Assembly: GCA_009760855.2 (NCBI GenBank)
Contig: WPIO01000237.1
Location: forward strand, 160,704-224,703
Reading direction: 5' to 3'
DNA length: 64,000 bases
Source of the DNA: Cristatella mucedo
Taxonomy: Eukaryota; Bryozoa; Phylactolaemata; Cristatellidae
Shown here piece by piece: positions 12,641 through 25,308 of this stretch. A program made the translations under genes and the position numbers. Position 1 is the first letter of the stretch, and every line of letters begins with the position of its first letter. The notes below the pieces were generated by a model, which did no database searches, was not told where the DNA came from, and worked only from the letters and a program-made list of their open reading frames with translations.

Positions 12641-13039
12641 AGGAAGAAGCCATTGTTGTAGAGAAAAACTTTAGTTTTATTTCATCGCAAATCACAAGAG
12701 AAAGCCTGATAAATTTTCTCCTAAATATTTTGATTCAGTAATCCTAGTGTGTGCTTAACGCATGCAGTTGGTTAATGTGCAGCTTCGCGACAAAAATCTT
12801 TCTCATGCACGGAGATACTTGAGTTGAGCACCTGTTAAAATTTAAAATTGTGAGAATAACGAATTCTTCCAGCAAACGTATCATGTTCTGTAAACCATGT
12901 CTTAGCTTCAATGAGCACAAAAACTAACAAAAGTAGATTTGAAAATGAATATTTGAGAATATACCTATGTAAAAATCCGAATCTCACCGACAGTGATGCC
13001 AGTCAACTCCGTCCCCAGCGCTTTACACGCTGTTCTCCC
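12641..13039. other. No gene seen
   Basis: AT-rich sequence between a LINE-A copy and a microsatellite; nothing recognised. Confidence 0.35.
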
Positions 13040-13052
13040 TCTCGCTCTGCCA

Positions 13053-13112
<60 letters not shown>

Positions 13113-13195
13113 CCGTGTCTCTGTCTCTCTCTCTCTGTCTTTCTACCTGTCTCTATCTCCGTCTCCGTCTCTTCTCTCTCTCTCTCTCTAAATAA
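13040..13195. repeat. CT / CTGT microsatellite
   Basis: Long pyrimidine tract of CTGT and CT repeats. Open frames across it are low-complexity Ser/Leu artefacts. Confidence 0.95.
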
Positions 13196-13237
13196 ATAGC
13201 ACAAATAAATACTAGCTGATTTAACAGCCTTTTTTGT

Positions 13238-13490
<253 letters not shown>

Positions 13491-13555
13491 TTTATCCCCC
13501 TTCTGACTATATCTGATTCTTATCCGCAGGAGTGTATTTTAGGGCAACGGATGAA

Positions 13556-13802
13556 TTAATAATAATAATATTGCACTTGATAAAGCGCCCTCAGAGAACT
13601 TAATCTCTTTCTAGGCGCTTTACATTTGCTGCAAAGTGATACGCAATAGAATAGTAAGTAAAATCATGCTTGAAAAACAAACAAAATGAATAATATGGTT
13701 AGGGGTGACATGCACAGGGTCAGCATGCAAATGTGGTTAGTGGCAGCATGCAGTGTCAGCACGCATAAGCACAACAAGGACGAATCACAGGGACCCACTA
13801 AA
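13556..13802 (-). mobile_element. LINE-A 3' fragment, first of a tandem pair
   Basis: Reverse-strand LINE-A tail and 3' untranslated part. It is almost identical over its whole length to the start of the next fragment and abuts it directly after ACCCACTAAATA. Confidence 0.85.
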
Positions 13803-14422
13803 TATAATATAATATATTGCACTTGATAAAGCGCCCTCAGAGAACTTAATCTCTTTCTAGGCGCTTTACATTTGCTGCAAAGTGATACGCAATAGAATAG
13901 TAAGTAAAATCATGCTTGAAAAACAAACAAAATGAATAACATGGTTAGGGGTTACATGCACTGGGTCAGCATGCAAATGTGGTTAGTGGCAGCATGAACA
14001 GCGTCAGCACGCATAAGCACATCGAGGACGAATCACAAGGACCCACTAAATGCTGTCCTAAATAGGTATGTTTTTAAGTTTCTTTTAAATGTGGTCAGGT
14101 CAGGGGATGGAGCTGATGTGGTCGTCTAACGAGAGGTCGCTTTGGAATATGACACCTAGATTTCGAGCTGATTCAACTGGAGATATGCTGGCAGAGCCAA
14201 TTTTGAAAGTCAGCCTTTCCAATTTCTGAATCACACTAGGTTTGCCCATAACTAGTAAGTTAGTTGTATCATCGTTTAGTTTTAGAAAATTTGCTGCCAT
14301 CCATGATCGGATGTCATCAATGCATGCAGCAAGTGAGTTGAGAGAATTTGAGGTGCTCGAAGGCTGGGAGGGATCAAAGCAAAGGTACAAATGAGTGTCA
14401 TCCGCATAGAAGTGAAAGCCTA
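13803..14422 (-). mobile_element. LINE-A 3' fragment, second of a tandem pair
   Basis: It repeats the preceding fragment and extends further 5' into the reverse transcriptase, encoding [12 protein letters not shown] and FLKLNDDTTNLLVMG blocks. It is truncated abruptly at the segment encoding the HFYADD region. Confidence 0.85.
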
Positions 14423-14697
14423 GTTACTAATTACTGAGTAACGTGTGAAAAGAGGCGAGCTCTTGAGTCAGTTCGAACTCTCGAAAGTTCAACAGCAGAA
14501 AGTTGCAGCTGTTCGAGTGGACAGCTAGTTTCCTTGAACATTCTAGTACTGCTAGAAAATGACGCGGCTCTCCATATTTTGCTACTCTAATAGCCCAAGG
14601 AAATATGTGAATTGTGTACATAGATAAATATTTTAACCTCATTGTCTATAATTTTCGACGAATTCCCAGTGAACAGATAATGGTCACGCTTACCTAG

Positions 14698-14826
14698 AGA
14701 GCCATTTTCTCTGTCTCTCTCCCCCTCTCTCTCTCTCTCTTTCTCTCTCTCTTTGGCTCTTTATCTCCCTTCCGACTATAGCTGATCCTTATCCGCAGGA
14801 GTGTGGTTTATGGTTACGAATGAATT
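14698..14826 (+). repeat. Second copy of the block at ~13,365-13,555
   Basis: GAGCCATTTTCTCTGTCTCT, a CT tract, then TGGCTCTTTATC and TATCCGCAGGAGTGT appear in the same order as at 13,362-13,535. The two copies bracket the tandem LINE-A fragments, so the LINE sequence may have been captured inside a local duplication. Confidence 0.7.
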
Positions 14827-15811
14827 ACTGCGTAACGTAGTTGCATGCAATATCGTGATGCCTTGTCAGTATCTTATAAATACTTATTCTTCTCTAATTC
14901 TTCACTGTCTGTTAACAGATGGTCGTAAATAAAGTCACCAGTGCGGTCCTAATGCCACCCTAAAGTTATGTGTCGCCTAACCCTCACTAATTCACACTGG
15001 CAGTTCACGTTTAGCAGAACACAAGCTATACGCGGCAACCTGACGCTAACGGCCACACTTAAAATAGCAGCAAAATCAAAGCATTTCAACTATAAATCAT
15101 AAAAGGAGCCAAAATTGTTTCTGAGCAATCGCTCTCATAGATTACTTAAGGAATAGGAAATTAAACAAAGCGCATATTTTATACCCCAATAACAAAAAGT
15201 AATTTAAATGTGGAACCAATGTCGTGGTACGGTCTGGGCAGGATTTTAACTTTCTCTGAATGTTGAATTTTATTCAAGACAGTGCAGTTAAACTATTTCA
15301 GGTGCAATTCCAAATGCTTGTCTTAAGGTTTAAGAAAAGTTATTTCAGGAATATCGTTTCGTAACTTTAAAAAGAGGCTGGTATAAAACATATAGGACAG
15401 AGCCTCTCTTTTACTTTAGGTTCATGCACATCACCGTTGACACTGCCTCCAGGTCAGTAATCAGGACAATGCGATTCGTGTATCTAAGCCAAGCCGAGTA
15501 GACAGACTCATTTTCATAAATAAGTCACGCACGCCTAATCAGCCGTGAAATACCATATGTGCATGCCGTCATCATCTTATAGTAAGTGCTTATCTCGTGT
15601 AAGTTGTGGTCTTTTTGCTGTAGCATCAGCCGGAATATTAATCTTCGTGATCCTGAACTTCGGTACGACTAATTGAAATGTGCTGCCAGAACACAGTGAG
15701 AGGCTATTTTTCATTTCGCTAATACGTTTGCATTAGTAGACTGTAATCTACTTGGCTTATGGAAATAAAACGTCAAATCATAATGTCATTTATTCAGTAG
15801 CCATCAGTGCA
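14827..15811. other. No gene seen
   Basis: Non-coding sequence with no recognised repeat. Confidence 0.35.
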
Positions 15812-15842
<31 letters not shown>

Positions 15843-16006
15843 CTTATTTACCAGACTAATTCATACAGCGACTGAAGATGATTAAACGACCCTTGCCAGT
15901 GCTTGCATTTGGCAATCAGGGAATGCCCTCAGCGGGATTTGATCCCACAACCTCGGACGTGAAGTGCGAGCACCTTACCTGCTGGGCTCTCACGGCTAGC
16001 GATGAA
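15812..16006 (-). mobile_element. tRNA-derived SINE (family 2) with TA tail
   Basis: Read in reverse: a tRNA-like head (GAGCCCAGCAGGTAAGGTGC, box A-like; GTGGGATCAAATCCC, box B-like), a unique body, and a (TA)n tail at 15,812-15,840. The SINE at 47.2 kb has a similar head and a TA tail. Confidence 0.7.
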
Positions 16007-16434
16007 CAACGAACCAATTTCGATCATTTCTAAAGCGTTCCTTTGAGTTTTTTCAGATTTCAGTAGTTGCAAGACGCTGTAGTAGTGATGAAGAGTTAAA
16101 TCACTGCTGTTTGAATGGAAATTACGCAGTTCACGTCTCCATGAGTTTTCCGCATGTCATAGATATAGATATAGCAACATTCACCGAATGAGCCTCTAAA
16201 GCACTGAACACTTGAGGGCTCGGGGCTGGGTGTCTACTCTGTGTTCTCAATGTATGTACTCCCTCTTGCCGATATAATCCCAAAGACGATTCCAAAATTC
16301 TTTCGTTTCTAGGTAGATGGCACGCCGCTATACTCGAGCTGGGATCCCTAACACCACTTCAGCAGTTAGCAGCTCTTTGCACTTCCTTCCTTTCTACCTT
16401 CCTTCTTACCAACCTTCCTTTCTTTATTCCATGT
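16007..16434. other. No gene seen
   Basis: Nothing recognised apart from a T/C-rich stretch near 16,380-16,430. Confidence 0.35.
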
Positions 16435-16535
16435 GCTGCCAACATTCGTATCTGGCAACACATTTTCTCAAAATAAATGACGATGCAACCAACTTGATAG
16501 GTGTAGGAAGATATGTATCTACTCAGAAATTTTAA
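16435..16535 (+). mobile_element. LINE-A internal fragment
   Basis: Roughly 100 bases corresponding to the LINE-A protein segment that reads FLKLNDDKTNLL in better copies (here FLKINDDATNLIG). It has no tail, so it is probably a remnant of a larger copy. Confidence 0.6.
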
Positions 16536-17384
16536 AACACATCCTTCAAAATGGGCTCCACTAGAAAATATCCTGTAGCTTTGGCGAGAGATTAGAGTGT
16601 TCTGTTTCAAAGCTATAATTTAGTACTCCAACACATCGGCTCCACAGCAAAGTATGCCTATTTTCAATAACGAAACATAGCGAAAATCTGGATCTGACGG
16701 ACACGGATTCACACCTATGGTTTGGTTAATTCATTTTTGACATCCCTCTAAAACTCGTTGCGTTTAGATATTAAGGCTCTGAAAATATACACTTACAAAG
16801 GATGCAAACCTCCGCAATTAGGCTTGAGTGTCTAAATGTTGCAGTTGGTACATGATGTAACTTCTTCTAGCTTTACTCTGACTCCCTGTGGAGTAGTGTA
16901 TTTAATTCCAAATTATCCACGTACCTGTAGGTCCACCAATTTTTCTGGTCAAGTCTATTAATCTGAGCTATGTATTAACTCAAGGTAGGCAGTGTACTAC
17001 AAGCTCCTGTGACTTAAGCCTTGTCGTTGTGCAGCACGAAAACCTTAAATCAAATGGAGACCGTGCTTTTTAACCCATTCGCTTTCAATGAGAGAAAGCA
17101 CGACAAAAACTGACGTCACGCTATTTCCAAACTTGACTCAATTTTAAAAGAAGCTAAAATGCAGCTGTAACTTACTGCAACTGCAGATCCTTATCCTCAC
17201 TTCATTAAAAATCTTGATGAATTACTAATTAAAGTTACCGATCGCTTCTCGGGCTAGGCTCTCTGTAAACTATAATTACGGTACCTTGTATTTTCAGGAT
17301 CTATTCGACTAATGGAAGTTGTGAAATTGATGTCCTAATATTAGCTTACGAATAGGTTATTTTTAACATGCGTCAGAATATACC
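16536..17384. other. No gene seen
   Basis: AT-rich non-coding sequence. Confidence 0.35.
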
Positions 17385-17672
17385 CTGACTTGACCACAAT
17401 TAAAAAGAACTTAAAAACACACCTATTTAGGACAGCATTTTAGTGGGTCCCTGTGATTCGTCCTTCATCCGCTTATGCCTACTGACACTGCGCATGCTGC
17501 CACTAACCACATTTGCATGCTGACCCTGTGCAATTCACCCCTAACTAGGTTATTCATGTTTATCAAGCATTATATTACTCACCATTTAATCGCGCTTCCC
17601 TTTGCAGCAAATGTGAAGTGCTTAGAAAGAGATTGAGTTCTCTGAGGGCGCTTTATCAAGTGCACTATTTTG
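17385..17672 (+). mobile_element. LINE-A 3' end
   Basis: Well-preserved 3' portion: TTAAAAACACACCTATTTAG, the GTGGGTCCCTGTGATTCG block, and the terminal GAGGGCGCTTTATCAAGTGC. Confidence 0.9.
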
Positions 17673-17689
17673 AATATGGAAAACATCCT

Positions 17690-18484
17690 CAACTAGGGTG
17701 TTATCCGAATAGGCTTAGTCCGATTTTGAGCAGTGGCGAGATTTTCATTTGGAAGTCGGATAATTAAATAATTCTAGGGAAGTTCGGACGTTTTCCTGTC
17801 GTTCGTCGCACGTTCATTCCGGAGAAAACGGATCGCTAGCTTTACCGAACGCCGTTACAACCGAACACGGTGCAGCGGCATCCGCGTCCGGATAGCCCGG
17901 TGGGCTCGCCACAAAGCACTCGCAGAAAATGCTCCAGCGTCAGCCTGCCACGTGATCGACACTGGGCAACACTGCCTGAAAGCTTGCAATGCGGCTAGCG
18001 ACTTGTGGCCGCTGCACCGATTAAGCTCCTCAGACAGACCGACGGCAGCAGAACGCGGCGGCAAATAAGAGCGGAGAGGCGTCCTTACACCGAGAGGATT
18101 AAGGTAGAAGGCGAGAGTAGGAGTAGGAGTAGAGAAGTCTATTCGACCGGGAAGAGCGGTTACTGTGTGGTTCGGCATCGGCGTGGCGCTCGGAAGGTCG
18201 AACGAGCGTGAAGCACGCTTGAGCGGTTGTAAAGGCAGAGCACGCTAAACCAGCCGAATTACGTTCGGGTTAATAATTATTCCCGATTGTGAAATCGTGC
18301 GAAGCCGCCGTAAAAAAAAGCCGGGACCCTGAGATAGGCTGACGGCAGGATTCAAAACTCGACGCATAGGCGTAGGAGCTGATTGAAGCTCTCGGACACA
18401 GACCACTGGCATACGTCATGACCACTGTTGATCATCTGTAACCGTCAGCGGCTGGTAAATAGACTCGTCTTCTGCATTACGGAT
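17690..18484. other. GC-rich stretch without a recognised gene
   Basis: Clearly richer in G+C and CpG than its surroundings, especially 17,800-18,240. Short open frames on both strands (107 codons minus, 68 codons plus) overlap each other and have no recognised domain. A host promoter or the 5' part of an unknown repeat are both possible. Confidence 0.35.
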
Positions 18485-19151
18485 ACAGACTCGATATGAT
18501 CCCTTTTGGCTGGGCTGCCAAAGAAAGCTATTATGCCACTACAGCGGACTATGAATATGGCTGCAAGGCTGGTCTTCAAGTCCTAGCGGTTTGAGCACGT
18601 GTCTCCTTTGCTGGAAGAGCTAGGATGGTTGCCGGTTGAGCAAAAGATACAGAGCAAAGTTGTTACGCTGAACCACAAGGCCCGCCACGGCTTGGCTCCT
18701 TCGTACCTAGCTGAACTGCTGCATCAGTTTCAGCCTGCTCGCGCCCTCAGGTCCTGTGTGGACAATAAATTAGCTGTCCAATTCCTCCGCTTAAAGACAG
18801 TTGGCGACAGAAGTTTTAGCTCTGCAGGTCCTAGACTGTGGAACTCGCTTCCACAATTCTTACGCAACGACATCTACTCTCCAACTGCCGACTGTGGCAC
18901 ATCCTTTTCAGCGGTCCTGAACTGCTACTTCTGTGCTACTCACTACCTCAACTGCTCTCCTGACTCTGCTATGCTTCCCACTTTCTCTTTGTTGCGCGAG
19001 ACGAAGTCTGTTGGCTACCGAATGCGTACCGAAAGCCGCTTAGGCTGTGAGTGCGCTATAAAAATCTCTCCTGTGTTACACCCACACGGTCTTTATGACT
19101 TTGTGGAGTTACTGACGGAGATACATTACATTACATTACAACGTGTGGAAT
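18485..19151 (+). mobile_element. LINE-B 3' half with ATTAC tail
   Basis: Plus-strand LINE-B. The open frame at 18,599-19,153 encodes the C-terminal end of the LINE protein (LGWLPVEQKIQSKV, VGDRSFSSAGPRLWNSLP), followed by the 3' untranslated part and a short ATTAC-repeat tail. It ends 40 bases before the left end of the Polinton-like element. Confidence 0.85.
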
Positions 19152-19188
19152 GAGAGCTAGCTGTCGCTGCCGTATTTCCGGCCAGTGC

Positions 19189-19193
19189 CGGCA
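19189..19193. repeat. Target site duplication, left copy
   Basis: CGGCA directly before the left terminal repeat, matching CGGCA directly after the right one (44,687-44,691). If the first T of the terminal repeat is counted, the duplication is CGGCAT, the 6 bp usual for Polintons. Confidence 0.8.
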
Positions 19194-19306
19194 TGATGAT
19201 AGAAATTTTCCCCTTTACGACATCGTCTAATTTTTTTCCAACCTCGGTTTCACCATTGGTTGTCAAAAAATTACCCGATATCGCAAAGGGAAAAATTCTA
19301 TCATCA
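19194..19306. repeat. Left terminal inverted repeat, itself palindromic
   Basis: 113 bases whose reverse complement closely matches 44,578-44,686. It starts TGATGATAGAAATTTTCCCC and ends AAAAATTCTATCATCA, so its own two arms pair. The inner parts (TTTCCAACC and GGTTGTC) pair too, leaving a small central loop around TCGGTTTCACCA. The whole repeat can therefore fold into one long imperfect hairpin. Confidence 0.93.
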
Positions 19307-19358
19307 CTAAATTCAAATCAACATTAATTAGCATAAATATTTTTACCTTATATGGCAA

Positions 19359-22300
19359 ATGCCTTCTCGAGTAGGTCAAATAAATTCTTTCTCTTTTGAA
19401 TCTAGAAGGTTAATGAATATTGATTTCAAACCATCTAGTAGAAGATACGTTGGAAGAAAAGGAAGACTAAACAAAGTTGGTTTCATAGAACCTGTTGTTT
19501 CTGCTAATGCAAATACCTTAACTTTTTCTTATAAAACAAAAAGAATATGCAGACTTTGAGTCAGTTAAAGAGTCTCTTAGATATCAAACAAATGAATTAC
19601 TTAACAGAGTTAGAAGTTCATGGTGGTTTGTTAGAGTTCATTTTAAAATATCATTCGACATGAGAATGTTTAATAATGGAGACATGGAAAAAAAGGAGCA
19701 CAATCAAAATCAATGTTAACGATGGATAGTGAATCATCTAACTCAATATATGAAAAAGTAATGCTTTCTTTAGGAACTAATTCCGAGATGTTAGTAGAAA
19801 GAAATGTTGGTTCTGGATGGTTATTTATTGGTTATTATTCATTCTCTGTTGTTATTTCTAAATACATACCCCTAAGCGGTGGTACATACATTGAAACACC
19901 TGAATATCTTGTTAAGAAAAAGTGTATAATTAATTTAAAAAATCTTAATGATGAGTTTTGCGCTTTATGGTGTGTTTTAAGATCTCTAAACCCAGTAGAA
20001 AGAAATAAGTGGAAAATAAGCGACTTAAAAACAATATTAGCTAATAATCACTCTAATCTTCTTAATGAGATTGAATGGCCTTTAATGGTTAAAGACGTTA
20101 ATAAATTAGAGAAAGCAATGAATGTTAGTATAAATGTTTATTCATGTGGGTATAAAGAATCAAGGGCTTCACCACTGAGAGTTGTAAAAAAATCAGATGA
20201 AAAAGAAGGTAGACATGTAAATCTTTTGCTAGTTGTTAAAGGTAAAAAAGAACATTATTTGTTGATTAGTAATTTTAATTCATAATGTAGACCACCAAAG
20301 TCTGGAGGAAGACAGTATTATTGTCATAAATGCTTAAATAGATTCTTTGATAAAAAACAAGTAGCTAATCATTTAGAAATATGTGAAAGTATGAACTCTG
20401 GAAATACTGTTTATTTAATGCCGTATGGTGATAGTAAGTTTATTAAGTTTGATTCTTTCAAACATCTTAATACATGCCCATACGTTTTTTATGCCGATTC
20501 CGAGTGAATAATTGAAAAACAAGAAAATTCTTCAACACACACACCATGTTCAGCTGCTTTTATCATAGTTGATTGGAAGGGGGAAGTTTTTGATAGGTTT
20601 ATTAATGTTGGATCTGACTGTGTTTTTAAGTTTCTTCGAAGATTATTTAAGTTATCAGATTTCTTGAAAAGCACATTGATAGAACATAGTGGAGAAAGTA
20701 AAATGGATAGTTTAACTGACAGTGAGTATGATGAATATGAAAATGCTTTATTCTGTTGGATGTGTAAAGAGCCATTCAATTATAAAGTAAGTGATTTGAG
20801 AAAAGTTCACGATCACTGCCATCTAACAAATAAATATAGAGGCCCAGCGGACCATATTTGCAACTTAAAAGCTGGAGTTAACTTTAGAAGATGGCAACTT
20901 CCTGTTATATTTCACAACTTTAGAGGATATGACTCACATATAATTGTTAAAGCTCTTGAAAAATTTAGTGTTGAAGCACAACCAATAGCTAATAATCTTG
21001 AGAAGTATGTGATGTTAAGGGTTAAAGATATTGTTTTTAAGGATAGTGCACAATTCATGCTTGGTTCATTAAATTTTATAGCGTCAACAATGGGTTAAAC
21101 TATTGATTGTTTTCCAATTTCTAACAAAGTTTTAAGTGAACTTTATCCAAATAAAAAACTTAATATGCTAGCAACTAAAGGAGAATATCCTTACGAGTTC
21201 ATGGATTCTTTTGAGAAGTTTTTCACTTCATCTCTTCCAAGTAAAGATGATTTTTATCCAAGTGTTTACATGACTGGTATATCTGATGAAAGTTATAAAA
21301 ATGCAAATTATATTTGGAAAAAGTTTGATTGTAAAAATAGGTTAGAATATCATAATTAATTTATATCTTTAAACAGACGTTTTATTGCTTGCTGATTGTT
21401 TCGAAAGTTTTAGAAAAGGATTGGTATCAAAAATAAAATTAGATCCAGCAAACTTTGTAACAACACCAAACTTCTCATGGAATGCAGTATTCTGGTTTTC
21501 AGGAGTAAAGATTGAGTTATTGTCTGATAGACAGAATTATGACATGTTAAAAAAATCTATTCGTGGAGGAATATGCCAGATTAGCAGTAGACTTGTTAAG
21601 GCAAATAATCCATTAGTTCCTGATTATGATAAGGATAAACCAATAACATGGATAACTTATCAAGATGCAACAAGTCTATATCCTACAGCAATGATGGCGC
21701 TTCTTCCACAAGGGAACATTGTTGAAATTTCAAATGAAGGGTGGGATATTGATAGAATTCTTAAGCTAGAGGATGAATCAGATACTGGTTACTTCTTTGT
21801 TGTTGATATCGAGTACGATCCAAAAACTAAAGAGTATTACCATGATTTACACAACGAATATCCACTATGTGCTTCCAATAGAGTTGTTAATTGTAGTGAA
21901 AATTCAAATTTTCAAAATAGGTTCAAAACAGGTGCAAGTAATATTCCAAAGTTAATATGTGATTTTAAACCAAAAAAGGACTATCTTCTACATTATAGAT
22001 ATTTAAAGTTCTATTTAACACACGGAATGGTTTGTGATGTAAAGAAAGTTTTCAAGTTTAATCAATCTAGATGGCTTATACCTTATATTGAAATGTGTGC
22101 TGAAATGGAAGCACTAAATTCAAGTAAAAAGTTTTTAAGAAACCTTTGGAAGCTTATAATGAATTCATTCTATGGTAAAACCTGTGAAGATTTTTAAGAA
22201 AGAGTTAAAACTTGTTTAGTTAGTACTATTGATGAAGCAGGAATAAAGAAATTCAATAAACGAATAAGAGATCCAAATATGGTTAACTTTAGAGACTTTG

Positions 22301-22997
22301 GAGAATATTTGACAATCTTTCAAATGAATCAATCGAAAACAAAAATTAAATAAACCAATATTCATTGGTAGTGCAATTCTAGATTTATCAAAGTTACATA
22401 TGCAAAAGTTTTATTACGATGTTTATTACGATGTACGACTGAAAACAGAAATATGGAAACAAGGTTAGTTTAATCTATAATGACACCGATTCTTAAATTA
22501 TGAAAGCTGAAACACCTAATCTTTACGATGATATGAAAGCAATGCCTGATTATTTTGATGATGATACAATCGGTAAATTTAAGGATGAGGCAGAAGGAAA
22601 AGTAATTTCAGAAGTTTGTGCTTTAAGACCAAAGCTATACTCTGTAAGTATCGTTGAAGCTGAAAGAAAAGCTGCTGCAAAAAGGAGTAACAAAAGCAGT
22701 TTTAACTAAAACTATGGGGCATGACACATTTGTTAGTTGTTTAACTGAAAGTATAGAAATTTTTAAAGGCAAAAAAATGAGAAGTTTAAGGAAAGTCAAA
22801 TTAGAAAGTTTCATAAAATATCTCAAGAAAAACACGAACTAATTACTAATAAGATGGAAAAAGTCGCACTATCACCATTTGAATCAAAACGATACTGGCT
22901 AGATTGTGGTCGTTGTAGTTATGCTTATAAACATTATAAGATTGACAAAGCTTTTAGTGAAGGTACTAATCCAGGTCGATGTTATAAATGTATTTAA
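19359..22997 (+). pseudogene. polB: Protein-primed family B DNA polymerase, broken
   Basis: Replicates the element; protein-primed PolB is the hallmark of Polintons and adintoviruses. In order: an N-terminal region with the typical SGWLFIGYYS and VNLLLVVKG blocks; exonuclease motif I (FYADSE, ~20,490); an endonuclease VII-like zinc motif (HDHCHLTNKYRG, ~20,810); exonuclease II (NFRGYDSH, ~20,920); exonuclease III region (VLLLADCFESF, ~21,380); polymerase motif A (DATSLYPTAM, ~21,665); motif B (LIMNSFYGKT, ~22,155); motif C (YNDTDS, ~22,480); then a C-terminal LSPFESKRYW block. At least five in-frame stops (20,283, 20,505, 21,096, 22,194 and just after motif C) and several frameshifts interrupt it. 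The ATG lies only 53 bases from the left terminal repeat. Confidence 0.94.
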
Positions 22998-23019
22998 AAA
23001 AAAATTCATTATTATAGAG

Positions 23020-23482
23020 ATGGAAAACGAAAATCCAGAGTTTTTAAAAGTTGAGGACAGCTCTATGGATATAAGTATTTCAGATACGAAGTCAATATCA
23101 GATACAGAATCCGAAGATCCTGATTATATACCTGAATCAGAATCCGGGTTTGAATCCGCTGAAGATGACTTTACTTTTTACACTGAAGCTGATGATATAC
23201 CACCATTTCGAAGTAATTATGTAAATGAAGAAAGTGAATTATTAAAAAATAATTATACTTATATAAAAATGGACGTCTCAAGAATTCTAAGCTGCGAACA
23301 ATATAGAGATATGGCTGTTAAGATCTGTCTTCAAAAACTTAAAGGTAATGATCAGCGTATAATTAGACACTCTCTTGATAAACTTATTCCAGATTTGGAT
23401 AGTTCTTTTGTTAGAGTTCTTATAGAAATCTGTGAAGCTTCTGATAAACTAATGGATTGTAGAGGTAAGATAAATGAAATGT
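23020..23482 (+). pseudogene. Acidic protein plus small-repeat domain, cut by LINE-B
   Basis: The start at 23,020 is chosen because TTATAGAG precedes that ATG, matching other genes of the element. The first ~80 residues are very acidic and Ser-rich (SDTESEDPDY, EDDFTFYTEADD). From 23,269 follows a domain beginning MDVSRILSCEQ and ending VRVLIEICEASDK, the same family as the small proteins at 25.3-27.3 kb. TTATATAAAA sits just before the internal ATG, so two genes fused in frame is also possible. The 3' end is lost where LINE-B is inserted. Function unknown. Confidence 0.6.
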
Positions 23483-25230
23483 AATGTATCTCCGTCAGTG
23501 ACTCCACAAAGTCATAAAGACCATGTGGGTGTTACGCAGGAGAGTTTTGTATAGCCCACTCACAGCCTAAGCGGCTTTCGGTACGCATTCGGTAGCCAAC
23601 AGACTTCGTCTCACGCAACAAAGAGAAAGTGGGAAGCATAGCAGAGTTAGGAGAGCAGTTGAGGTAGTGAGTGGCATAGAAGTAGCAGTTCAGGACCGCT
23701 GAAAAAGATGTTCCATAGTCAGCAGTTGGAGAGTAGATGTCGTTGCGTAAGAATTGTGGAAGCGAGTTCCTCAGTCTAGGACCTGCAGAGCTAAAGCTTC
23801 TGTCACCAACTGTCTTGAAGCGAAGGAATGAGACAGCTCATTTATTGTCCACACAGGACCCGAGGGCACGAACAAGCTGAAACTGGTGCAGCAGTTCAGC
23901 TAGATACGAAGGAGCCAAGCCGTGGCGGGCCTTGTGAGTCAGCTTAAGAACTTTGCTCTGTATCCTTTGCTCAACCGGCAACTATTCTAGCTGTTTCAGC
24001 AAAGGAGACAAGTGCTCAAACCGCTGGGACTTGAAGACTAGCCTTGAAGCCATATTCATAGTCCGCTGTAGTGGCATAATAGCTTTCTTTGGCAGCCCAG
24101 CCAAAAGGGAATTACAATAATCAAGCCGAGACAGAACTAAAGAGCTAGTTAAATTTTTTCCAAGCCACTGTGGGAGACAGCTTCTAATCTTGGATAGGGA
24201 TCGGATGTGATGGCTAGCTGTAGAGGCAGTCTTCTGAATGAAGCTTTTGAAATTGAGGCAGCTGTCGAACACGACACTTAGATTAAGAGCACGTGGTGAA
24301 GGTCGCACAATAGCATCACCTATTAGAACAGCAAAGCCTTTTAATCCAGCCACACGCTTAGGGTGTCCTATGAGAAGCAGTTCGGTTTTATCGTCATTTA
24401 ATTTCATGAAGTTTTCCGACATCCAGGATCGAATATCGGCAAGGCAAGCATTCAGTTTCTCAGTTGCTGCCGCAGATTCCGACGGTTTAAATGACCAATA
24501 CAACTGAGTATCGTCAGCATAGAAGTGATATTCTATTCCATGGGCCTAATCACTTTTTCCAGAGGTCGGGTATAAATGGAGAACAGCAAGGGACCAAGTA
24601 CAGACCCTTGAGGGACTCCACAGGTGACCCTTCTCATTTCTGAGACCTGACCCCCACACGACACGGATTGAACACGATCAGACAAGTATGATTTAAACCA
24701 CGCCAGTGCTTCGTCTGCGAGACCAATCGTTGTTTTCGAATACTTCAAGCAGAACTTCGTGATCAATGGTGTCGAAGGCAGCAGACAGATCTAGCAGAGC
24801 TAGGGCAGTGACATTCCCGTCGTCGTTGCCACGTAGAATGTCATTGTTAACACTGAGGAGAGCAGTTTCAGTAGAGTGCTGGCTCTTGAAACCTGAGTGA
24901 AATATTTCTGACATTCCATTATTTTCAATATGTTCAACTAGCTGCTTAGCAACAATTTTTTCAAGAATCTTTTATAAGAACGGAAGAAGGGAAACTGGAC
25001 GATAGTTTGCTAGGACCTCTGTGTCTAATCCAGGCTTTTTAAGAATAGGTCTAACGATTGCCGATTTGAAGGACTCGGGGACGACCCCTTTTCCCAAAGA
25101 AGCATTAAAAATCTTGGTTATGGCAGGGCTAAGTTGGTCTGCAAGTGAAGACCACAGAGATGAAGGTATAGGGTCTTCAGGAGACGAGCTCTTTTTGCTA
25201 GACCTGCTTGAAGAAGCCGCAAAGAAATAA
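23483..25230 (-). mobile_element. LINE-B copy inserted in the element
   Basis: Reverse-strand LINE-B, 5'-truncated, with its 3' end at ~23,483 (TGTATCTCCGTCAGTGAC is the reverse of the tail-proximal block at 19.1 kb). Coding blocks for the reverse transcriptase are readable on the minus strand: [53 protein letters not shown], then FMKLNDDKTELLLIGHP. The YADD region and other joints carry frameshifts. G+C is higher than in the surrounding viral DNA, and it separates a viral gene from its 3' part. Confidence 0.92.
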
Positions 25231-25308
25231 AAAAACCCAAAAACAAAACAAGGAGTACAAATTAATTAGTTCTATTAAACCATTTTGAACTTTATATAGG
25301 GAAAAAAG

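Noticed and set aside
15812-16006. Functional tRNA gene
   Set aside because: Box A- and B-like sequences are present but the head does not form a complete tRNA and is followed by a SINE body and TA tail. The same holds for 13.2, 47.2 and 50.4 kb.
19359-22997. Alternative genetic code to explain stops in the polymerase
   Set aside because: TAA and TGA both interrupt it and true frameshifts are also present, while intact neighbours use normal stops.
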